NCBI GenBank assembly: GCA_002409365.1
Contig: DHUW01000081.1
Location: 1,380 to 10,957, forward strand
DNA length: 9,578 nt
DNA from: Anaerolineaceae bacterium UBA5224
GTDB taxonomy: Bacteria; Chloroflexota; Anaerolineae; Anaerolineales; Anaerolineaceae
Direction of reading: 5' to 3'
Part shown: positions 1 through 8,500 of the stretch, piece by piece
Numbering within the stretch: position 1 is the stretch's first letter
Layout: each line of letters begins with the position of its first letter
Notes under the pieces: model-generated
What the model saw: the letters and a program-made list of their open reading frames with translations, nothing else
What the model was told of the DNA's origin: nothing
Databases searched by the model: none
Program-made: the position numbers and the translations under genes

Positions 1-687
1 CGGGTGAGTTACTTTGAAGTGTTTGCCTCGATCGTAGCAGAACGTTTACTCGATCTGTTGGTAGGTTTTTCCTTCTTACTCTTCTGTCTTTTGTTCCTGA
101 TCCAAAATGCGACGCTCAATCGAATCGCTGGAATCGGAACTGTCGTTTTGCTCTTAGCCATTATTTTAATTTTTTATGCAACCAGGAATCGCGAAAATGT
201 TGTGGCTTGGCTTGAAAATCGTTTCAACAAATCACGGTTGATGCGAGAAAAGTTCATCCCTTGGTTTGAGCAGCTGTTGACGGGTTTTCAATATTTCACT
301 AAGCCGGGCAGATTCTTCCTGGCATTTGCCATTTTGGCGGTCAGCTGGTCGTTCTCCATGCTTGAATATCTTATTTTGCAAAACACTATCCTGGCAGATT
401 CTGTCTGGTGGTGGCCGATGCTAGTGAATACTGCCAGTGCATTCCTGAACGCTTTGCCGTCCGCGCCAGCAGGTTTGGGCGTATTCGAAGCTGGAACAGT
501 TGGTGCTTATGCCTTAGTTGGGATAGAAAAAGAACCTGCACTGGCAATCTCACTCGTAGTTCATAGTGTGCAGATCGTCATTCCTGCTATTCTGGGTGTG
601 ATTGCCTTAATCATTTCCGGACAGAGTCTTGGTATGTTAATTGATAAAGCCACCAAAGTTCGGCAGAAAAAGGAGATGCAACCATGA
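1..687 (+). CDS. Flippase-like integral membrane protein (LPG synthase TM / UPF0104 family), 5' truncated
   Basis: This is the C-terminal part of a polytopic membrane protein; the reading frame is open from base 1. A GTG at 4 is in frame but is probably not the true start, because the family's conserved ASIVAERLLDLL segment (residues 8-19 from that GTG) normally lies about 100 residues into a protein of roughly 300-330 residues. The second family hallmark, PSAPAGLGVFEAG, is at residues 152-164. Hydrophobic segments lie near residues 15-34, 45-58, 104-126, 137-150, 163-173 and 183-206, and the C-terminus is basic and cytoplasmic (KATKVRQKK). Members of PF03706 include the membrane half of MprF and many stand-alone proteins encoded beside glycosyltransferases, where a role in moving a lipid or a lipid-linked sugar is suspected but mostly unproven. 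The neighbouring glycosyltransferases fit that role. The MprF aminoacyltransferase domain is absent from the visible part. The stop overlaps the next start by 4 nt (ATGA). The family is clear; the substrate is unknown. Confidence 0.86.
   Translation, partial: RVSYFEVFASIVAERLLDLLVGFSFLLFCLLFLIQNATLNRIAGIGTVVLLLAIILIFYATRNRENVVAWLENRFNKSRLMREKFIPWFEQLLTGFQYFTKPGRFFLAFAILAVSWSFSMLEYLILQNTILADSVWWWPMLVNTASAFLNALPSAPAGLGVFEAGTVGAYALVGIEKEPALAISLVVHSVQIVIPAILGVIALIISGQSLGMLIDKATKVRQKKEMQP
671..675 (+). promoter_or_regulatory. Ribosome binding site of the GT4 gene
   Basis: An AGGAG core lies 8 nt upstream of the ATG at 684, within the last codons of the preceding gene. It supports that start and independent ribosome loading in addition to coupling through the ATGA overlap. 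Confidence 0.8.
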
Positions 688-1838
688 AAATCCTGATCTC
701 TGCAACCTATTTTTACCCATACAGTTCTGGCCTGTCCGTTTACGCTTTACGCCTTGCCGAAGGGCTGGCGGAGCTGGGCCACGAAGTGGTCGTATTGACC
801 TCCCAATATAAGGAAAATTTGTCAAGTCTGGAAACCTACGGAAAATTCCAAATCGTACGTGTACCAGTGAGGGCGAGGCTTTCAAAAGGTGTGATCATGC
901 CAGGTTTGTTCAAGGCTGCCCGAAAATGGGTGGAGTGGGCTGATCTGGTCAATTTGCACCTGCCGCAATTCGAAAGTTTTTTAATTAGCCAAATCGCGCA
1001 GAGGTTTGGTAAGCCGGTACTGGCGACCTACCATTGTGACCTTGTCAGCAGTGGAAGCACGCTGGACAAGCTGGCGGTAAAGGTCACCACATCGATTGCC
1101 AATCAAGTGGTTAAAGATGCAAATTTGGTTGTGCAAAATTCTCTGGATTACGCTGAGAATTCTCCCCTGTTAAGCTCGTACCTTGATAAAGTGGTGGCTG
1201 TTCCTACCCCGGTAAAAGCGCACAAGGTTCCGGCTGAACAAGTGGAAGTTTTTCGCCAAAAATTTGGTATTAAAAAAGACGAGAAAGTGATCGGTCTGGC
1301 TGGCAGAGTAGCCACCGAAAAAGGGTACGAATATCTCGCGATGGCCCTACCAGCAATCCTTGAGGTCTACCCGGAAGCCAGAGTGGTCCATGCCGGCACC
1401 TGGAAATCGGTTGTGGGGGAACAGGCATATCAAGCCCGGGTAGAGAAGTACATCCAGCCCTTTGGCCATAAATGGGCTTCACTGGGTTATTTAAGCGATG
1501 AGGATTTTGAGGCTTTCTTTGCAGCTTGCGACGTTTTGGTGTTTTCAAGCCTGAATGCGACTGAATCCTATGGCATCGTGCAAATCGAAGCCATGACCCA
1601 GGGCACACCGGTTGTGGCATCTGATTTACCCGGAGTAAGGCAGCCTGTTAGCGAGACAAACCTGGGCAGGATTGTACCTATTAAGAATCCCGATGCCATC
1701 GCCAGGGCTGTCATTGATATTTTCAAAATGGGAGAAAATGCCAGGTTTGTTCCGACAGAATTTTTAGAAAAATTCCAACAGGCAGCTGTTGCCAGGCATT
1801 ATGAGGAATTAATGGCATTGTTGGTGAACAATGAGTGA
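684..1838 (+). CDS. Glycosyltransferase family 4 (GT-B fold, retaining)
   Basis: This 384-residue cytoplasmic enzyme, a normal length for GT4, is expected to transfer a sugar from a nucleotide donor to a lipid-linked or glycan acceptor at the inner face of the membrane. The N-terminal Rossmann half (about 1-185) begins MKILISATYFYPYSSG with the glycine-containing acceptor-side loop, continues with GLAELGHEVVVLTS, and has TYHCDL at 115-120, whose His117 matches the family's conserved active-site His. The C-terminal half (about 190-375) carries GLAGRVATEKG at 204-214, where R208 and K213 are in place to bind the donor phosphates, and the EX7E motif ESYGIVQIE at 294-302, followed by GTPVVASDLPG. 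The overall pattern resembles the PimA/WcaI-type mannosyltransferases, but the donor sugar cannot be read from the sequence. The ATG at 684 has a good ribosome binding site. The gene overlaps both neighbours, by 4 nt and 8 nt, which points to an operon. No key residue appears to be missing. Confidence 0.95.
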   Translation: MKILISATYFYPYSSGLSVYALRLAEGLAELGHEVVVLTSQYKENLSSLETYGKFQIVRVPVRARLSKGVIMPGLFKAARKWVEWADLVNLHLPQFESFLISQIAQRFGKPVLATYHCDLVSSGSTLDKLAVKVTTSIANQVVKDANLVVQNSLDYAENSPLLSSYLDKVVAVPTPVKAHKVPAEQVEVFRQKFGIKKDEKVIGLAGRVATEKGYEYLAMALPAILEVYPEARVVHAGTWKSVVGEQAYQARVEKYIQPFGHKWASLGYLSDEDFEAFFAACDVLVFSSLNATESYGIVQIEAMTQGTPVVASDLPGVRQPVSETNLGRIVPIKNPDAIARAVIDIFKMGENARFVPTEFLEKFQQAAVARHYEELMALLVNNE

Positions 1839-2637
1839 ATTGAGCCGGGCAGATATTGAGCGCATCTGTGATCAGCAGCTTTTTCATCTGCCTTATTTCA
1901 GAGGTATGCTGCGGGCTGTTGAGCAGAGCTTTTACGAACAGCAGAAACTTGAAGAGCCAATCTATGATGTAGGTGCCGGCGATGGTCATTTTGCCTGGGC
2001 ACTATTCAACGGCGGTAAAGTTATTGGCGCAGACCCCTGGTGGCAACCTCTGCAGGAAGCGAAGGCGAGAAAGGTTTACCCGCTTTTGATCCAGGCAGAA
2101 GGAGCTTTTGCGCCTCTGGAAAGCGGATGCGCCGGTTCTGCCATCAGCAACTCGGTTCTGGAACATATTCCCGATGTACTACCGGTATTGGATGAAGTTG
2201 CGCGTGTGCTGAAACCGGGCGGCAAGTTCTATTTCGCTGTTCCCAACAGGCGTTTTGTTACTGACCTTTGGGGCATGCAAATACTCTCTTACCTCGGTCT
2301 AGGTGGATTGGCAGTATCTTATTCCCGATTCTTCAACAAAATTGCACGGCACATCAACCTTGACCCACCTGAGGTATGGCTGGGACGATTACATAAGGCG
2401 GGCTTTGACCAGGTGGAATACTGGAACTATTTCCCGGTTGAATCAATGCACAAACTCGAACGGGGTCACGTCGCAGGGCTGCCGAACTTGCTCTGGAAAA
2501 AATTATTTGGCAAATGGGTCCTGTTCAAAAATCGCAAGAATCCCTTCATTCATTTCAGTGAAATCACCCAGCTGGTTGAAAATCCGTATGATGAAGAAGG
2601 AACCTGTACATTCTATATTGCCAGGAGGCAGGCGTGA
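1831..2637 (+). CDS. Class I SAM-dependent methyltransferase (Methyltransf_11 type)
   Basis: This soluble protein of 268 residues has the class I methyltransferase core. Motif I (SAM glycine loop) is DVGAGDG at 46-52, the acidic end of strand 2 is in GAD at 66-68, the motif IV region is SNSVLEHIPD at 106-115, and LKPGGKFYFAVPN at 127-139 is the typical post-III strand. A C-terminal part of about 130 residues (HKAGFDQVEYWNYFP and after) probably forms the acceptor site. The substrate is not determined. In this setting, between a GT4 and an FkbM enzyme, methylation of a sugar or of a lipid-linked glycan intermediate is the best guess. The start is well bounded: an in-frame TGA at 1825-1827 lies just before the ATG at 1831. 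No good Shine-Dalgarno is visible (only GGTGA ending 3 nt from the ATG), so translation probably depends on ribosomes finishing the GT4 gene, which it overlaps by 8 nt. Confidence 0.92.
   Translation: MSELSRADIERICDQQLFHLPYFRGMLRAVEQSFYEQQKLEEPIYDVGAGDGHFAWALFNGGKVIGADPWWQPLQEAKARKVYPLLIQAEGAFAPLESGCAGSAISNSVLEHIPDVLPVLDEVARVLKPGGKFYFAVPNRRFVTDLWGMQILSYLGLGGLAVSYSRFFNKIARHINLDPPEVWLGRLHKAGFDQVEYWNYFPVESMHKLERGHVAGLPNLLWKKLFGKWVLFKNRKNPFIHFSEITQLVENPYDEEGTCTFYIARRQA
2623..2628 (+). promoter_or_regulatory. Strong ribosome binding site of the FkbM gene
   Basis: AGGAGG, a full match to the anti-Shine-Dalgarno core, sits 5 nt before the GTG at 2634 and inside the 3' end of the preceding methyltransferase gene. 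It decides in favour of the GTG start over later ATG codons. Confidence 0.85.
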
Positions 2638-3449
2638 GGTTTTTACGCAAATATACTTATTATCTTCAGTCAATTTTTTCGTTATTGGTTGGAGTCAAGA
2701 ACTGGAGAGTATTGTTCGAAATCTTTCTCGGCAAACCTTTCATTGGTGTAAAGTGGCTGGAACTGCGCCGCAATAATTTGAAAGTCGGCGTAGGCAGTAA
2801 GATGGAAGCCTGGTCTGTCAAAGAAACCCTGATCGATCGGTTTTATACCAGGTTGGGAACCGAGGTACAGGGCGATTGGACCATTGTGGATATCGGTGCT
2901 GCCATTGGCGAGTTTACGATTGAAGCAGCACTTCAATTGACAGAAGGAAAAGTTTACGCTTTTGAACCTAATCCGGGCTCGATCAATATCCTGCGGCAGA
3001 ACCTTCGGGTCAACAATCTTGGGAGGGTGGAAACGTTTAACCTGGGAGTTTGGAGCGAGGAAGGAGAGATCCCACTCCATTTTCTAAACAACGAACCCTT
3101 GCAGGCTGTGAGCGGAGAGACAGATTCTGAAAAACTGCAAGAGATCAAGGAGACCAGCATCGAGGTTATTACTCTGGAGCAGGTTGTTGAGGAAAAGGTG
3201 GGCAATAAGATTGATCTGATGAAATTGGATTGCGAGGGTGCAGAGTATGATATTCTGCTCAACCAGGATCCAAAGTTGTTCAAGAAGATAAGACGGATCA
3301 TCATGGAATACCACGATTTGGATGAGCAGCGCAATCATCAGGTTCTCGTGGAATATTTTGAAAAACTTGGATATCAGGTAAAACTGTATGAAAACAGTGT
3401 CCATAAACATCTTGGTTACCTGTACGCTGACAGGCTTGTTCGTTCTTAG
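2634..3449 (+). CDS. FkbM family SAM-dependent methyltransferase
   Basis: This 271-residue protein has the FkbM-type core. VDIGAAIGEFT at 85-95 is the SAM loop, YAFEPNP at 108-114 holds the acidic residue that binds the ribose, NLRVNNL at 123-129 is a typical family segment, KLDCEGAEYDIL at 197-208 is the characteristic [D/E]EGAE signature, and MEYH at 224-227 closes the core. Family members O-methylate hydroxyls, including those of sugars in capsules, O-antigens and glycolipids as well as macrolides. Here the neighbours favour a glycan target. The first 80 residues are a basic, partly hydrophobic lead (LRKYTYYLQSIFSLLVGVKNW), perhaps for membrane association. It starts with GTG, chosen because an AGGAGG lies 5 nt upstream and the GTGA overlaps the previous stop by 4 nt. 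The last gene of the tight overlapping block, it is followed by a 26-nt gap. The family is confident; the substrate is inferred. Confidence 0.93.
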   Translation: MRFLRKYTYYLQSIFSLLVGVKNWRVLFEIFLGKPFIGVKWLELRRNNLKVGVGSKMEAWSVKETLIDRFYTRLGTEVQGDWTIVDIGAAIGEFTIEAALQLTEGKVYAFEPNPGSINILRQNLRVNNLGRVETFNLGVWSEEGEIPLHFLNNEPLQAVSGETDSEKLQEIKETSIEVITLEQVVEEKVGNKIDLMKLDCEGAEYDILLNQDPKLFKKIRRIIMEYHDLDEQRNHQVLVEYFEKLGYQVKLYENSVHKHLGYLYADRLVRS

Positions 3450-3463
3450 GCAAGATTACCGGC

Positions 3464-3469
3464 TAAAAT
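3464..3469 (+). promoter_or_regulatory. Possible -10 element (TAAAAT) just before the GT39 start
   Basis: TAAAAT ends 6 nt before the ATG at 3476, in the only gap above 20 nt in the window. If it is a -10 hexamer, transcription would begin at or next to the A of the ATG, giving a leaderless message. This would fit with the lack of any Shine-Dalgarno sequence here. No convincing -35 box is seen (TTCTTA at 3443-3448 gives a 15-nt spacer, TTGTTC at 3436-3441 a 22-nt one), so this is tentative. Confidence 0.22.
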
Positions 3470-3475
3470 ACTCGT

Positions 3476-5551
3476 ATGAACCCCGATGAAACCAAGCCAA
3501 AAGAGGACCCAACCGTCCTGGAAGCTTTTCAAAGGTTTTTCAGCAGACCCGGTGAGACTGTAAAGCTGCCAGATTCAGGTGAAACAACCGAAGTTAAGCC
3601 AAAGATCAGCCGCTTTATCCTGGCTGCGTTAGTTTGTTTTTTGGCTGGTCAATTTCTGGTCGAGTTTTTGCGGGAGGCACTGGGCAGATTGGGTCTGCTG
3701 CTCCTGCTGCTCGGATTTGCTCTGGCGGTTCTAGGTTTTTTTCGTGAGAGAAAACGAACATCCCCAATCATCGAGTGTGAGACAGGACAACAAAGTGGAA
3801 AAGAAATTCGCGTACGGTTGATTTGGCTGCTCGCGGCCTTTGTGATGTCGATTGGTGCCAGCTTGATCTACCGGAGAGGGCGGTTTGATTTCGTTTCAAC
3901 GCTGCTTTGGATTGCGAGCATTATCTCGATAATCGTCACTTTCGCCCAGCCTATTACCATAACGAAACTGGATCTTCGATCGATTTGGATTAAAGTGACG
4001 ATCAATCGTAAAAAGACGATCGCATACTTGCTCTTGGTTGCAGTGGTTTTGGTCTTTCAGTTTGGAAGAGTAGGGCAGGTGCCGTCTGAGATCATCAGTT
4101 CCCAGGTGGAAGCTTATTACACTGTTGATGGAATCACCAAGGGGGACTCCTCACTTTGGTTTCCGCGAAATGTGATCAATGAGCCAGTAAGTTATTACTG
4201 GGTTGCCCTGGTTGATCGGTTCATTCCTGGAACGCTGAGTTTTACGGAGATGAAGCTTGCCTTTGCCCTGGCCGGACTTGTTGCGGTTTTCTATATGTAT
4301 AAGCTAGGACGGCGGTTGTTTGGCGAGAAGAGCGGATTCATCAGTGCCCTGCTGCTGGGGGTTGGTTTTTGGTCGATCCTGCAGCAGCGGGCAGTGTTGG
4401 GGTTTGGGCTTATTTTGCCAATCATGCTGCCGGCGCTTTATTACCTGTACAAATCGCTCCAGGAAGACGACCTAAATTCACTACTGATCGCGTCTGTGCT
4501 GACTGGTATAGGGCTTTTGACCAACAAAATATTCATCTTCCTGGTCATCGCCAACCTGATTATCACAATTGTGTACCTGGCAGGTCATCAATTTGCTAAG
4601 ACCCGAATTACCATACCTCTGCGCATAGCCATAGGATTATTAGCGATCATTCTGGTTGTCTTACCCATGGTTTTCGTGGTTGCCGCTAACTCAAACAGCT
4701 GGCTTTCGCCGATTATGAACCAGCTTTCCACCGTCAATAATCCTGCATCAGGTAGTCCAATAATTACTTTTTCCAAGAATCTTTTATCTGCTTTGGGAAT
4801 GACGAACTGGCTAAATCGAAGCAGCTGGGCGGATGGAATTGCCAATCGAGCAGCTCTGGATTGGGTGAGCGGAGCCGTCTTCTTGTTCGGTATCTGTGTA
4901 ACCCTATTCCATGACTTCTTCACCAAACAAAAACAAGTTCTCTCTCTTTTAATCCTATTTGTCTTGATGCTCTTACCGTCAGCATTTTCCATCGCACAGC
5001 CCATGGAAAACCCTTCACTCAGCCGTGCGTTGGGGGCTGCGGTTCCGGTTTTTCTGATTGCAGGGCGGGGATGTGCTTATGCAATTGATCAAATCAATGC
5101 TCATAAAAAAGGAGCTCTTTGGGTCAAGCAGGGGGTCTTCTTCGGCTTATTCGCCATTTTGCTTATTGCCCGCAATTTTTCGTTGATCAACACCACCTAC
5201 CAACACAACTACCAGAATTCTTCCTGGAATGCGACTGAAATGGCACAGGTGATCCGGAATTATGACATTGGGCAGGCAGGTTCAAGCCAGGCATACATCA
5301 TCGGCTATCCCCATTGGGTCGATGCCCGTTCCGTGGCGATCAGCCTTGGAGAGCCTTATACCAACCTCTCGATTCTCCCGCAGGATATAGGGACTACGAT
5401 CGATTTAGCTATTTCCAAGATCTTCCTCTTAAACCTGGCAGACAGTGAGAGTTTGCTCCAGTTGCAATCCCTTTATCCGGCAGGGGTTGCCACCACATAT
5501 CAGAGTGTATTGCCGGAAAAAAACTTTATAATTTTTATTGCGAGTCAATAG
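3476..5551 (+). CDS. GT39-like membrane glycosyltransferase (GT-C fold), atypical active site
   Basis: This multi-pass protein has 691 residues. Residues 1-43 are polar and acidic (cytoplasmic). An extra block of about four helices (about 45-65, 70-88, 114-132, 138-158) precedes the GT-C core, which begins near the helix at 182-197. The first large outside loop (about 198-245) contains VPSEIISSQVEAYYTVDG and then WFPRN at 229-232 plus flanking W228. In related Chloroflexota GT39 proteins I recall a loop of the form SDHAEK...FFPRN; here the Asp aligns with Ser209. Further helices follow to about 565, with the ENPSLSRALGAAVPVFLIAG segment at 511-530. The C-terminal 115 residues form a soluble outer domain with YPHWVDARSVAISLGEP at 611-627, also typical of this group. 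GT39 enzymes move a sugar from a polyprenyl-phosphate donor to protein or lipid. The ATG at 3476 is the first possible start (in-frame TAA at 3464) and has no Shine-Dalgarno. Fold and family are confident; activity is uncertain because of the loop substitution. Confidence 0.9.
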   Translation: MNPDETKPKEDPTVLEAFQRFFSRPGETVKLPDSGETTEVKPKISRFILAALVCFLAGQFLVEFLREALGRLGLLLLLLGFALAVLGFFRERKRTSPIIECETGQQSGKEIRVRLIWLLAAFVMSIGASLIYRRGRFDFVSTLLWIASIISIIVTFAQPITITKLDLRSIWIKVTINRKKTIAYLLLVAVVLVFQFGRVGQVPSEIISSQVEAYYTVDGITKGDSSLWFPRNVINEPVSYYWVALVDRFIPGTLSFTEMKLAFALAGLVAVFYMYKLGRRLFGEKSGFISALLLGVGFWSILQQRAVLGFGLILPIMLPALYYLYKSLQEDDLNSLLIASVLTGIGLLTNKIFIFLVIANLIITIVYLAGHQFAKTRITIPLRIAIGLLAIILVVLPMVFVVAANSNSWLSPIMNQLSTVNNPASGSPIITFSKNLLSALGMTNWLNRSSWADGIANRAALDWVSGAVFLFGICVTLFHDFFTKQKQVLSLLILFVLMLLPSAFSIAQPMENPSLSRALGAAVPVFLIAGRGCAYAIDQINAHKKGALWVKQGVFFGLFAILLIARNFSLINTTYQHNYQNSSWNATEMAQVIRNYDIGQAGSSQAYIIGYPHWVDARSVAISLGEPYTNLSILPQDIGTTIDLAISKIFLLNLADSESLLQLQSLYPAGVATTYQSVLPEKNFIIFIASQ

Positions 5552-5555
5552 CTTA

Positions 5556-8500
5556 ATGGAAGAAATAACGAATGTACAGCCTGATCTGCGAAAAAAAAGC
5601 TTCAACCAGGCACTGATCACAGTTTTTTTTCTTGCCCTGATCTTGATCGTCGGCGGATATTTTCGTTTTCTGAATCTTAATTGGGACGAGAGTTATCATT
5701 TGCACCCGGATGAACGCTTTCTTTCCATGGTTCTAAACAGTATTCAGCCAGTTCACAACGTCAGCGAATACTTTAACAATCAAACCTCCACGCTGAACCC
5801 AAACAATCACGGTTATACCTTTTTTGTTTACGGGACTTTTCCCCTGTTCCTGATCCACTATGTGGGCGAATGGATCGGGCAGGTTGGTTATGACCCGATT
5901 ACCCTGGTTGGAAGGCAGCTCTCTGCTTTTTCGGACTTGTTTACCGTGATCCTGGTTTTTCTGATTGGCTACAAGCTCGTGAACCGACGAGTGGGTTTGA
6001 TAGCTTCTGCACTCTATGCCTGTGCGGTACTGCCTATTCAGCAGTCCCATTTTATGACAGTTGATACGTTCACCAATACTTTTGGCATGATGACCGTCTT
6101 GGCTGCCGTGGTGATACTCAAGCGACCATTTGACATGGCGGATAACAGGTGGACCTGGCACAAGCTCTGGCCATATTTACTGTTCGGTTTGGGTTTGGGG
6201 ATGGCGACCGCCTCGAAGATCAACGCCGTTTCACTGGCGCTTATACTGCCACTCGTGGAATTGGTTCGCTACCTGAAGGCTGAAAAACGGGAAGAACCCC
6301 TTGATTTGGTGAAGATAATCATCCCAATTGCGTTAGCGGCTCTGGTCAGCGTGGTCACCTTCCGTGTTCTGCAGCCCTATGCTTTTAGCGGACCAGGTTT
6401 TTTCAGTCTGAACCTGAACCCCGATTGGTGGAACGGATTGAAAACCCTGCAGGCACAAAGCACCGGCGAGGTCGATTTCCCGCCAGCATTGCAGTGGGCT
6501 CGCCGACCGAGTACTTTTTCTCTCTATAACCTGCTGGTTTGGGGCGTGGGCTTGTCCTGGGGTATTTCAACTGTAATTTCATGGCTGGGTATGGCTGTCA
6601 AGATTTTCAAAGGCAAAGATTACCTGTATCTACCTTTGTGGGTTTGGAGCCTGGTGTATTTCGTTTGGCAGGGGTTGGCATGGGTTTCTTCGATGCGTTA
6701 CCTGCTGCTGCTCTACCCGCTGCTGGCGATTTTTGCTGCCTGGGGGCTGGAGCAATTGTTGGATAATAGAACTGGCTACCAGTTCAAACGACTTAACTTA
6801 TCCAGAAAAACTCTGAAGACCTTCGGCATCATTCTTACCATTTTGGTTCTGTCAGGAACTGCTGCCTGGGCTTTTGCCTTCAGCCGTATTTATACCCGTT
6901 CTGTTACCAGGGTGGAAGCAACGGACTGGATTTATGCCAATTTGGAAGGTCCAATTAACCTTGTATCTGAAACTAATGGAGTAGAAACCAACATTCCGGT
7001 TGCTTATCGGGCAATGAACGTGCTCAATGGTAACGAGAGCCTGAGCTTGCTTTACCAGGCAAAAGCCAACGGATTCCTGACTGATCTGACCTACCCGGCT
7101 GTGCAATCTGTCACGAACACCGAGCAAACTGTGCAATATCAGCTGAGAATCATTGATGTAGAGGCCGGTCAACTACTGACTGTGGAACCACTGATCGGAC
7201 AAAACCAGGTAACGGCCGAAGGTCAGACCCAATCGACCTTGCTTTTCCAGTTTAACCCGGCTGTTTACCTTCTGAAAGACCAGCTCGTTCAATTTGAATT
7301 GTCCTTGCTCACTCCTGATGCCCAGGCATATTTGAGCGATGTACCGATGATGAATTTTTACTATGATGACGGTACCACCCGCCAGGAGACCCTACCCAAA
7401 ATCAACGAAGTCATTACACCTGACCACGCCTATCAGATGAAAATCAGCACTCAACCGGGTCTGACAATTACCCGTGTTGAGATTCCCTACATTCTGGACA
7501 TGACTCAAAGTGCAGGTGAAAAACAATTACGACTGACCCTTTCAGGCAACACTGCTAATGGGCCGGTGGCTCGTAACGGATATGCATCGGCTGATTTTCT
7601 CGAAACCGATAAAACGGTATTCAATCTGGACGCACCGTTAACGATCGACCAGGCTCAGGACCTTGACCTGCTGATCGAAATGGTGGAGGGTGATGCTGAA
7701 CTGATGGTCAACACGCCTGGAGTTGCCCTGGAAAGCAGCTGGGATGATGCTTTGCCGCTACCGCGCCCCGGGTTCGTGCCTTACCAGGAAAATGCCGGAA
7801 TTTTTAGGGGCGATTTGAATTTTGAGATGTACTGGCCGGACGATGCCAGTAAAATTCAACGTTTTTACACCATCCTGAATCAGGCTGAATATATTTTCAT
7901 GAGTTCCAACCGGCAGTTCGGCACGATCCCACGTGTGCCAGAACGCTATCCGCTAAGTACTTTTTTCTACCGCCAGTTGTTAGGTTGCCCTGAAGGGCAG
8001 GATACGCTGGATTGTTACTACCAGGCTGAAGCAGAAGGTACAACTGGCAACCTGGGTTTTGACTTGATCGCCACCTTCACTTCCTACCCCAACCTGGGCA
8101 GCCTTGAATTCAATGATCAATATGCCGAAGAAGCTCTCTCGGTATACGATCACCCCAAAGTGCTCATTTTCAAGAAAAACGAGAATTACGACAGCCAAAC
8201 CACCTGGAATTTGCTGAACTCTGTCGATGTGAGTAAGGCAGTCTTCCTCACACCCCGGCAGGCGGATTCTTATAAGGCTGGGGAAGCCGAACCTGGCAAT
8301 GGATTGATGCTCACAGAGCAGGACAAGCAAACACAGCAAGCAGGCGGAACCTGGTCTGAGCTTTTTGACAGACAGGGACTGCTAAACCAGCACACATGGC
8401 TGGCTGTGCTTGCTTTTTACATATTCTTCTGGCTGTTAGGAGTCTGTGTTTTCCCGATAGTACGCCTGGCACTCCCTGGCTTAAAAGATAAAGGTTATGC

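Noticed and set aside
4..6. GTG at base 4 as the true start of the first gene
   Set aside because: The frame is open to base 1 and the conserved ASIVAERLLDLL segment would then sit only 8 residues in, far too close to the N-terminus for this family. The gene is cut by the window edge.
1270..1620. Minus-strand frame of 116 codons inside the GT4 gene
   Set aside because: It is antisense to the donor-binding half of GT4. The Arg/Pro-rich translation is typical of a shadow.
2303..2776. Plus-strand frame of 157 codons bridging the two methyltransferase genes
   Set aside because: It overlaps two well-supported genes in another frame and its translation resembles no family. It is a frame shadow.
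5552..5555. Terminator or promoter between genes 5 and 6
   Set aside because: The gap is only 4 nt. The nearby A7 run at 5517-5523 has no GC-rich hairpin before it.
5733..6161. Minus-strand open frame of 142 codons, and a neighbouring one at 6038-6223
   Set aside because: Both are antisense to the HPDERF/GT39-like module, and neither shows a domain or a credible ribosome binding site.
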